Assembly (NCBI GenBank): GCA_900199595.1 | Contig: FZRB01000001.1 | Span: 1 to 58,483, forward strand | Length of the DNA: 58,483 nucleotides | Direction of reading: 5' to 3' | DNA from: Lachnospiraceae bacterium | GTDB lineage: Bacteria; Bacillota; Clostridia; Lachnospirales; Lachnospiraceae | In this document: piece after piece, positions 45,701-53,100 of the stretch | How positions within the stretch are numbered: position 1 is the first letter of the stretch | Layout of the letters: the number at the start of each line of letters is the position of its first letter | Position numbers and translations under genes: made by a program | The notes under the pieces: model-generated | Database searches by the model: none | Seen by the model: the letters and a program-made list of their open reading frames with translations, nothing else | Told to the model about the DNA's origin: nothing

Positions 45701-46227
45701 ATGCATATAAAGCAGCCATGAAGAAGATCCTTGATAACATGGATAGTCCTAAAGGCAGAACAGATAAGTATCAGAAATTATATAACAGCATAAAAGCAAT
45801 AACAGAATTAAAAACAGGCGATACATTTACGGAAGATCATTTTATAAGAGCAAATGATGAGCTCTATGATGCAACCCTCGCATATATGGAAGGTAAGGAA
45901 AATGTCAGAGTTCAGGATAAGGGTAAGAGAGCCTTTGATAATTCTCTCGATGTATTATCTGAAATGACGAAGTACGCACCGGGCACCAACTTAAGCACCA
46001 TGAAGCAAATCGATAAGATCAATCAGGTGCGTAAATCAAAGAAGCAGCCTACCATAGAAACCGATCTGAAGAAATTCACCGAAACCTACGGTGCAAAACG
46101 TGCTGAGGAGGCTAAGCTGAATAAAGGCAAGGCAAAGACAAAAGCTAATAAAAAAGCCGCAACAAAAAATACATCAAAGAACAAGACCGATATAAATATG
46201 GACGTAGGTCCACTTATGGGTAAGTAG
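42712..46227 (+). CDS. Giant modular protein of 1171 residues with a triple N-terminal repeat and modules A and B
   Basis: AAGGAGG precedes the ATG. Three diverged repeats begin near residues 18 (EFDKLSEFEKVEMFKDYLYL), 428 (FEQLPDYQKKSLAAEYLKK) and 733 (FNSLSRKEKMRLAQDYLFC); each is a helix, then F-x-x-L-x-x-x-x-K-x-x-x-x-x-YL, then a further helical stretch. Between repeats 2 and 3 lies a pure Glu/Lys/Asp tract at about 565-635 (EEKIEEKVDEKTEE type), expected to form a single long charged helix. Module A is at about 899-965 (LHTGSKAG...LAKVCAAEK) and module B at about 1018-1105 (GKENVRVQDKGKRAFDNSLD). The basic tail ends NMDVGPLMGK. It is transcribed singly from its own GTTGC-type promoter to a terminator at 46235. 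No enzymatic motif was recognised. Confidence 0.87.
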   Translation: MRNFADFQNADKNEIYRLEDTIRNQEEFDKLSEFEKVEMFKDYLYLQAKSDPAFPEENAEAVYYEILLGEDSLNKLLETVADRVKNGSDVISVLEDEQIKNSILQNSDGLSTTTDKTLMRENIITDISRGNYKRMHSQVVQEKAAKTAENLRIHNAELKDVEEQIEFFDEFEKEKKTSDISGDLDQEIADNKDVLDFISDLDKATDQAEVDAFSEVEQDYIDALFHDDPKAKKKLAEMDEKREIYEKAADQVLKEEKEAASEVDNMINNLDDIEKELDAENKDDILSVFEDSPEYKNIADPLNEAYKNKASLEEADAKGEEMELNLMEEELFPTNKNVQKSIRERGQALKPVDAPNMTPDEILKDAKAFEENFYDNELGSLNYQNYSQEQMDDFKEDMKNAQEFAAELDAKAEKEAKEAAPVVEKRDAAYRDLDRIEQIFLDQDQFEQLPDYQKKSLAAEYLKKNAITLPGYDDSDDREIDIHVISTAQRPLDYLVQHLKVGKNILTELNSPYMQKQAYGEVFNKNKYEYTGDDARRSFEIHVDGISVIEKNNFKEHGTYDGRPKKEEEKKTEKKIEEKIEEKVDEKTEEIIEEKIEEKIEEKTDEKLEEKVDEKIEEKVEEEEKEKTEEIENPENSEIDEEELTVEKLFPENEKVLEEKARNERIENKKIMRSAMKYESERVKDSKPTKLQEAQIKGMQETSKKMAESLTGIKENEADRLKKMSEAEASAEMKRLEKQMTDNNHFNSLSRKEKMRLAQDYLFCKGKENEACMDLKFEMMDEESMKQKAEAMYFSIYSYPLGINAFNNNYEYSNLNAAIGKAIDNVTDGKEFFDIVSKSEYLLHRAGEGIKSELRTGLNHFDIPNEEKQYNKDIAAAVKKQQEKEKLRKSSKGFDKNYENYVILHTGSKAGATKEELISNLAKVCAAEKMKNSNKKFDVEEVRKSADRIRQSYSLDVFSKLKDDKLLKGGLDDGKAATQFVKKIKESVFKVDPKNYDAYKAAMKKILDNMDSPKGRTDKYQKLYNSIKAITELKTGDTFTEDHFIRANDELYDATLAYMEGKENVRVQDKGKRAFDNSLDVLSEMTKYAPGTNLSTMKQIDKINQVRKSKKQPTIETDLKKFTETYGAKRAEEAKLNKGKAKTKANKKAATKNTSKNKTDINMDVGPLMGK
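44405..44612 (+). repeat. Glu/Lys codon repeat encoding a charged single helix
   Basis: Degenerate repeats of GAAGAAAAGATCGAAGAAAAA give EEKIEEK/VDEKTEE units. The matching minus-strand Ser/Phe-rich open frame is a by-product of this repeat, not a gene. Confidence 0.85.
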
Positions 46228-46234
46228 TTTACAT

Positions 46235-46279
46235 AAAAAAGATGACAGTTTGAACCAGGTTCAAACTGTCATCTTTTTT
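46235..46279 (+). terminator. Terminator with 22-bp perfect stem, GAACCAGGTTC family
   Basis: AAAAAAGATGACAGTTTGAACC (46235-46256) pairs with GGTTCAAACTGTCATCTTTTTT (46258-46279) around a single A. A T-run closes it. GTTTACAT precedes it, as at 9234 and 40754. Confidence 0.92.
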
Positions 46280-46282
46280 CGT

Positions 46283-46530
46283 GCATTTGCATCCTCACTT
46301 CGTTCGGACCCTGGCTTCTAGTTTAACGCCGCCTGCCCGCACAGGCACCTGTGTGCCTGCACGGTACCGCGGCTTACTGGTCGCTTCGCTCCACAAGATT
46401 TGCGAAGCAAATCTTGCCATATGTGCCATATCGCTTTCAGCGATATGCAATCCCTGCTATGCAGGTCTTGGCTCTGCTTCGCAGAACGCATCCTCGCTAC
46501 GCTCGGACGTTCGATTGCATTCGCAATCCA
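46283..46530. repeat. Mosaic of short palindromes in the spacer before the 1172-residue-class gene
   Basis: A spacer of about 250 bases with no credible gene, consisting of consecutive small hairpins, mostly with three-base loops. They are CAGGCAC/GTGCCTG (46342-46359), AAGATTTGC/GCAAATCTT (46395-46415), CATATCGCT/AGCGATATG (46427-46447), CCTGC/GCAGG (46453-46465), TCTGC/GCAGA (46473-46485) and GATTGC/GCAATC (46513-46528). It is more GC-rich than the genes around it. Open frames across it on both strands have no ribosome site or family resemblance and are by-products. Similar mosaics lie at 2970-3085 and 58318-58410. Confidence 0.8.
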
Positions 46531-46537
46531 GCGCTTT

Positions 46538-46570
46538 GTTGCACATTTGTTGCGGGTTGGGGAGTACAAT
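46538..46570 (+). promoter_or_regulatory. GTTGC direct-repeat promoter for the 46613-58167 operon
   Basis: GTTGC at 46538-46542 and 46549-46553, then 11 bases, then TACAAT at 46565-46570. It abuts the palindrome mosaic directly. It is the only promoter seen for the three-gene, 11.5-kb operon downstream. Confidence 0.88.
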
Positions 46571-46612
46571 GATAAAAGATGATGAAAACTATAAAATATG
46601 AGGGAAACGAAC

Positions 46613-49600
46613 ATGAAAGAAAATGAAATCAATATCAATAATGATCAGGAATACTTTAAACCGAAGGTTCCTGAGATGACTTATAAATACACAAATAAAC
46701 CTCTGAAGCTTACGGACATTATGAAGCAGGATACTATAGATGGTCTTAACGAAACTCAGAAAAAATGGGTTGAGAAGTTTGTTAAAACCTATAATGCGCA
46801 GAAAAGTAGCTTTGATGCGTTTTATTTGGCTGTAACGTTCCAGAAAATGTGTGAAGCACTTTCTCTTTCAGGCGAACTTTCTGAAGCAGAAAAGAATAAT
46901 ATCAAGCTGCCCTTTAAGGAGGGCGATGTTGCGCTTAATGAGATATATCAGAACATTACTAGGGTAGCAATCAAGAAAGTAATAGGTAATGATGGAGTTC
47001 AGGGAGTTAAGAAGCTTCATCATTATCTTGGAATAATAAAGGGTGATACTTTAAAAAGGGTAGGAGAGAATTTTCCGGCTTTTAAGGAGAAAATGAAGGC
47101 TCATCTGGGGGATGATCCCGAATTTGATAAGAAGGCCGCTTATCTATATACACATACCTCATATTCAGAATGCTTCATGAATAATACTCTCGCAACTATC
47201 AAGAGAGATGAAATAGAAACTCTTAGTAAGGATGTTTTTCCATGGGGAGTGCAGCTTATGGGCAGCATCGGAATAGACAGCAACACCACATTTAAGGATT
47301 TAGCAGATAAACTGAACTATTCACAGACGACAAAGGAAAAAATCGCTTTTAAGAATAATAGTAAAGAGAACGATAAGGTATTCGATGCATATAAGAAAAG
47401 AACAGGAGTAGATGATATACAGGGTATCTGTGAAGGAATGCTGTCTGATGATTTAGAATCTTTTACATCCATTGGCTGGTATGATGAAGGAGTAGGAATA
47501 TATAAGAGTGGGCTGCCTGAGAAAGACAAACAGCATCTGGAAAACGGTATTATATATCTGGATCAGATTCAACATACCGAAAATGATGTGACACAGAATT
47601 GGGTTGCTGATTTAGAGGAAGCAAAGAAGAATGATCCTACGAAGAAGAACTTCTATGAACTTACAAAGGAGATACAGGCTCCATTTGTAGTTCAGTCCAT
47701 AAATGATGATGTAAGTATTCTTACCTCAGGAAGAGAACTGAATAAGGACAGAGAGGCAAATGTTGAAAAAGCGACAGTTTCTACTGAACTGAAGGACATG
47801 GAATTTGTTGAGGTTTCTAAAAAATCAGATATTTACCATTTTGAGAACAAGGGTCTAAGTCCAAATCTTACATTTACTAATAAAAAACTTGAAAATAGTA
47901 TGACAAAAGATGATAAGAAATGGCGCTCTGATCTCATCAAAACTGTAAATATGCAGGATAATTCTTTTGATGCATTTTATCAGTCACTGCTTTTTGGAAC
48001 CAGAGGAGGTTATCATAATGGCAGGAGTATGATTACTCCTGAGGTTTATGCTTCCTTCCAACCGCCATCAAAATATAATGCAGCATCAAACATGGATGAT
48101 GTTATAGCTGATGATGCCAGGTCAAAGGTTGTAGGAAATGACGGATGGATCGGAGTAAAGAGACTTTTTAATTACATGGGTATTATTAGGTCGAAGTGCT
48201 TATCAGATATTGGAAAGCTTTGGGAAGAAGTAAGAGAGAAAATTCCGGAAGAGGATGAAAGACTTCGTGACAAGAAGGCGAATTATATCTGTCAGGAGCC
48301 TCTGCATAGGAGCATGGAGATTGTAAAGTCTCTCAACATACTCAGTATGGAGCTGGAATCCTGGCTGGGATATAAGAATATTCAGTACAAGGATGAAGCC
48401 TGGAAGGCTATGGGTATAGACAATAAGTCTACAGTTTCTGACTATCTGAATGTCTTTACACAAATAGACAGAGATTTCTTTATGAAGAAGTATAAAACGA
48501 ATCCTGAAGAGAATCTCTATACAGCTCTTCGCAGATCTACGCCGGATTACTCTGATAAACAGATAGATAAGGAACTCAAGAAGCAATTTATAGATAAGTA
48601 CTACATGATGTGGATCAATGACGGTGAAAAAGAGTACCTGAAGCATGCCTCCGAGAAGGAGAAGAAATATTTCCGTAAAGGCCAGGAGGAAGCAGGCCTT
48701 GTAGGAAATACTTATGTAAGTGAACATGATCCGGAGCTTAAAGATTGGATTCAAAATGAAGGAAAGATACTGCTTCAGGAGGTCAGAGATAAGAATGCCA
48801 AGGCTGCAGCAGAAGAAATCAAGGCTGTTACCACCGGCAAGAAGAAGCTGGATTTCAAATCAGAAGAATATATATCAGATGCTCTTATTGGTGAAATAAA
48901 GAATGTAGATTATGTAAGAGGAACTGTAAAGGCCTTCGAGGCAACAGGAACCGGAAAAAGTAAATATAACAAGATCGGATGGCACACATCCAACTCAACT
49001 AAGTATGAAAATATGCTGGGTTCCTTAAAGAGATACCAGAATGCGATCGAATCAGGTCTCGGCGGTGACGCCATGAAATATAAGGACATTCTGGTAAAGG
49101 ACTGCAAGGCATATATTGACGGAAAGTACAGTGTCAGAAGCTCTGATTTTGGTAAGGAAAGATTCGACCTTGCCATGGTAGTCCTTATGAAGAATATCTC
49201 CGGAACTGAATTCGGAGAGTTGCTTCGCGATATAAATAAAAAGCGTGGAGCAAAGAAAAAAGGTGATGAAGGCTACGTTGATGCAGATTATTTTCTGAAT
49301 AAAGAGAAAGAGCTTAATAAAGAAAAACTTGTCATCAAACTGACAGATAATGAACTTTCTGCAAATGATATCGGTGATTTTATTGAAGAAGGTCAAATAG
49401 GTGATGAAGATAAATATGTTGCTAAGCTTATAGAGGCATACAATAAGGGTGACAAGCAGCCCCTAGGTAATATCATAGCAAGGGGTCTGAAGGAGATAAA
49501 GGAAGAAATATATACTTCAGATGGCTTTGGAGAAGCGCTTGCGGAGAAGGCGGAAAAGGCGACACGTATGGTGAAAATTCTCGAGAAGGACAAGGAACTC

Positions 49601-50116
49601 ATGAAGTATGCCAAAAGAGAAGGACTTAATGAGGAGACCATGAATTTTTCAAAGGGTCTTAGGCCTATCCTTGATATAAAAATTAGTGCTCGTCAGTGTG
49701 TTGATGAATATCGTAAGTGTACAGCTCCGGATCAGTCTGAGAAGAGAAAGGATCTTCTGGTTGATATAATCGGTTCAAGACTTTTCGATGCATTTATGGA
49801 GAAATCAAATGCAGATGATGACGGTCCGGCACCAAACTATATATTTGATAACTTCCATAAGAAAGGAGCTTCAGACGCTTATAGAGAAGGCATAAAAAAT
49901 GTAATCGAGCAGATGAAGATCCATGAGAAGGAACCCGAGAAGGTGCTTGAGAACTTAACAGATAATAACAAAGTAATCAATCTTATGAACGAATTTAATA
50001 CGCTTAATGAAAATAATAAGCTCCTGAACAACGCAAATAAGAATATCGTAAACAATAACATAAACAAGCAGAAGGCAAAACAGCCAGAAGTTCAGCCAAA
50101 GGTTAAAAAACATTAG
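46613..50116 (+). CDS. Giant modular protein with an internal tandem duplication and module B
   Basis: The start is set at 46613 (MKENEININ), with GAGGG about 8 bases upstream. The longer frame from 46598 has its ATG overlapping that site. The product has 1167 residues. Two homologous halves are evident: about 40-380 and 420-740. Compare KKWVEKFVKTYNAQKSSFDA with KKWRSDLIKTVNMQDNSFDA, and KVIGNDGVQGVKKLHHYLGI with KVVGNDGWIGVKRLFNYMGI. The same unit appears once in the 646-residue protein at 28138. Module B is at about 796-877 (GKYSVRSSDFGKERFDLAMV). The rest is charged helix, with an Asn/Lys tail ending PEVQPKVKKH. The most conserved stretch in each half is VGNDG-x2-GVKKL-x3-h-GII. No catalytic residues are evident. 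Confidence 0.87.
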   Translation: MKENEININNDQEYFKPKVPEMTYKYTNKPLKLTDIMKQDTIDGLNETQKKWVEKFVKTYNAQKSSFDAFYLAVTFQKMCEALSLSGELSEAEKNNIKLPFKEGDVALNEIYQNITRVAIKKVIGNDGVQGVKKLHHYLGIIKGDTLKRVGENFPAFKEKMKAHLGDDPEFDKKAAYLYTHTSYSECFMNNTLATIKRDEIETLSKDVFPWGVQLMGSIGIDSNTTFKDLADKLNYSQTTKEKIAFKNNSKENDKVFDAYKKRTGVDDIQGICEGMLSDDLESFTSIGWYDEGVGIYKSGLPEKDKQHLENGIIYLDQIQHTENDVTQNWVADLEEAKKNDPTKKNFYELTKEIQAPFVVQSINDDVSILTSGRELNKDREANVEKATVSTELKDMEFVEVSKKSDIYHFENKGLSPNLTFTNKKLENSMTKDDKKWRSDLIKTVNMQDNSFDAFYQSLLFGTRGGYHNGRSMITPEVYASFQPPSKYNAASNMDDVIADDARSKVVGNDGWIGVKRLFNYMGIIRSKCLSDIGKLWEEVREKIPEEDERLRDKKANYICQEPLHRSMEIVKSLNILSMELESWLGYKNIQYKDEAWKAMGIDNKSTVSDYLNVFTQIDRDFFMKKYKTNPEENLYTALRRSTPDYSDKQIDKELKKQFIDKYYMMWINDGEKEYLKHASEKEKKYFRKGQEEAGLVGNTYVSEHDPELKDWIQNEGKILLQEVRDKNAKAAAEEIKAVTTGKKKLDFKSEEYISDALIGEIKNVDYVRGTVKAFEATGTGKSKYNKIGWHTSNSTKYENMLGSLKRYQNAIESGLGGDAMKYKDILVKDCKAYIDGKYSVRSSDFGKERFDLAMVVLMKNISGTEFGELLRDINKKRGAKKKGDEGYVDADYFLNKEKELNKEKLVIKLTDNELSANDIGDFIEEGQIGDEDKYVAKLIEAYNKGDKQPLGNIIARGLKEIKEEIYTSDGFGEALAEKAEKATRMVKILEKDKELMKYAKREGLNEETMNFSKGLRPILDIKISARQCVDEYRKCTAPDQSEKRKDLLVDIIGSRLFDAFMEKSNADDDGPAPNYIFDNFHKKGASDAYREGIKNVIEQMKIHEKEPEKVLENLTDNNKVINLMNEFNTLNENNKLLNNANKNIVNNNINKQKAKQPEVQPKVKKH

Positions 50117-50147
50117 GTAAAACTATATAATTCTGGGAGGAACCATA

Positions 50148-53100
50148 ATGAAAGAAAATGAAAATAACTATTATTCGGAAAATGCAAAGCAGCTTTTAAG
50201 TAGAGACGATTACAGACGTGAGATGAATCGTCTGGAAGCTGAGAAGAAGGCTAAAGCCAAGTACGAAGCTGATTCAAAGACCATGGCTGAAATAAAGAGA
50301 AAAGAGGCCATTAAGAAGGATACGGAGAACAAGGCACGTGAGAAAGAAAAAGCGGACAGAGAGGCTCGTATTGAATTCAGAAATCAGATAAAGAAAACAG
50401 AAGTAGAGAATCGTGAATACTTAAAGAAGCAGCGTGAGAAGGCTGAAAAGAATTTCGATAATCTTGAAACAGATGAGATGGTGCTTCTCCTCAATGATGG
50501 CGCGGATATGGGACCCTTCTATAATACCATGTTTCGTGATGCATATGATGATTTCGTAAAGCCGGGTTCTACACTCAAGGAGGAATTCGCTGAACTTCCG
50601 AAATTCGGACCCAATGTATCAGAGGAGGTTCTTCATAAATCTGACATTCTCTTCCATAAGCTGTTTGCAGATCTGGGAGATCTGGAAAAGCCATTTCTTA
50701 CTGCGCTTAATAATGACCAGGTACCGACGGATCCCCATAAGATGGACAGCATGATTGCTGCAAATTTTGTACTGAATACAGTTGGTCATTCTGTAGCTCA
50801 TATGACAGATACTATGCTTAAAGGTGCTGTTACAGACCCTGATACTCTTATGAGATACCAGAAGTTTTATATTCTTACTTCTGTTTTAAGGCATTTCAAT
50901 TATTTGGAAGGCGAGCTTAATCTAATTGATGACAAAATAAAAGAACTTGATCCTGTTGAGGATAAGGATTCAATTGAACGTTATAACAAACAGCGTGAAG
51001 AGAAAATCCAGGATTATAGTACCAGACTGGGATATAGGTCCTTCTATGCCGAAAGAAGTAAGGATGGAAAACTGGAGGTTATTCGTCCGGCTCTTGATTA
51101 TAATGTTGACGGCCGCTTAAGAAAGAGATGGCTGCGAGAACACCCGGAGAAAGAGGGAGTAAACTATATCAAGGATGACCTTGATTTTCAGCTTACATTT
51201 GCCAAAATGGTAGTAGGCGGTATAGCAAAGGAGCAGAAGATTCCGGAATCCATTTACAGTGAAGCTAATAAGGGAAGAACTCCTCAGAGTCTGAACCGTG
51301 CCAAGTATGAGCTTAGAGAAATCAGGGCTGCATTTAAGGTACAGGCTCAAAGTAAGAATATTGACAGCACCCTCAAGAAGTTCAATGAGGATATGGCTAA
51401 AATAGCTGATTATGAGTCCGGTGATTTCAGAAGACTCATCAGAGAGAAACCTCATATGGCTAATCTTCTTGATGTAATTATAAATGGACCTTTATGTACT
51501 CCTCAGGAAGGAAAAACCCAGGCACAGATATATAAAGAGCTTGATGATCTTGATTCTGACGCTCTACGTGATTATATGACCTATTGTCACAGTATAGTCA
51601 ATCAGATCGATGCTGAGTATAAGAAGCAGCAGCTTGCAGATGCGAACTTTGATCCTGAGATGGAGAAGGCAATTAAGCAAGATATAATAGATGCATCCAA
51701 TGGACTTTATACAGCAGTTTCACATCTGAGTGACAAAACCTTAAGACTAAGGGATTTTGATAAGTATTGTGCAAAGCCGATTTCCAAGGCATTTGAAAAG
51801 CGTGAAAAAACAAATGTAATAGAAGATTCCAAGATTATATCCAGCGAAGTAAGTGCGCTTTATCGTGGCTGGAATATGAAGGATACATTTATCTTTGCAA
51901 TGGTAGGTTCAACCTATAACAAAGCTAGAGAACTATATAGTAAGGATGAAAAGAAATATGAAGCCCTGTATGATGAGATAGGTAAGATATACAGGAAAAT
52001 GGATACAGTAAAAACTGCTGTTGATAAGAGAAACTGCCTCCGTATGTTCGAGGACTTTGTCAGAAATAACATAGATGATAAGGAACTTGTAGGTGCAATA
52101 GCCGATAATCAGGTGCTTTATGACAGCGTAAGAGATGACTTTGAAAAGGGTTATAAAGATGCTGTCAAAGCAGATCTTAAGAAGCTTGAGGATAATCCTG
52201 CTAAGCTTGCCCAGACTATGGTCAATATGCAGAAGATCGCTCTTAAGAATGAAGAGAGTTTTCATACAGAGATATTTAAAGAGTACATAAATGAAATGGG
52301 GGCTGATGAGCAGACTGAGCTTCAGAAGGCTATATATAATGAACGTCTGAATCAGATGCTCAACCGTGGTAAACGAGTATGGACAGAAGCGGAAGCTATA
52401 TATGAGCGTGATGAGCTTGGTGGATTCAAGTATGATCCTTCAGTCAGAAAGGATATCGTATCCCAGATCGGAAGACTGGCCAGCGAGAAGGACGAGGTTG
52501 CTTCTGCTGACAAGCTTTCTGAACTTTTTGCTAAGCCACTATCAAATGAAGCAAAGGAGAATATCGAGGAAGATTTCAAGAACAAAGTTATTTACAGTAA
52601 TGATCTTAAAATCGATGGTAAAGTTTATCATGATCAGAAGTTTTATGAGATGGAAATGGCAAAGCTGGTTGAGAATACTAAGCCAAGTCATAATATCACA
52701 GTAGTTGAAGCTCCTGAGGGTGGTTACAATATCCGTTATGACAAGGATATCATTGAGATTAAGAAGGATGTCTTAGAGAAGACAGATGCACAGTTCGAAG
52801 ATATCAAGCTGGAGTTAGCCAAAATAAAGAATGGCTACAACGAGTTTATGATGGAAATGTCTGAAGGCTGGGGCGAAAATGTCAGGATGGATCACTATAA
52901 ATATGCTTATGCTAATAGAGACAGTAACCTGTATAAGTATATAGACAAAGTGGTATCAGAATCAGACTATACAGATCTTAGGTCGGTGGTTGATAAGATT
53001 AATGATATCAATGAAGAAGTTGATAAGACAATTAAAAGAGCTCAGAACAGCGATAAGAAAGAAGAACTTGAACTTCTTAATAAAATAAAGAATTTTACAA

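Noticed and set aside
46281-46638. Overlapping open frames of 60-106 residues on both strands in the long spacer
   Set aside because: They translate the palindrome mosaic and the promoter, lack ribosome sites and show no family pattern.
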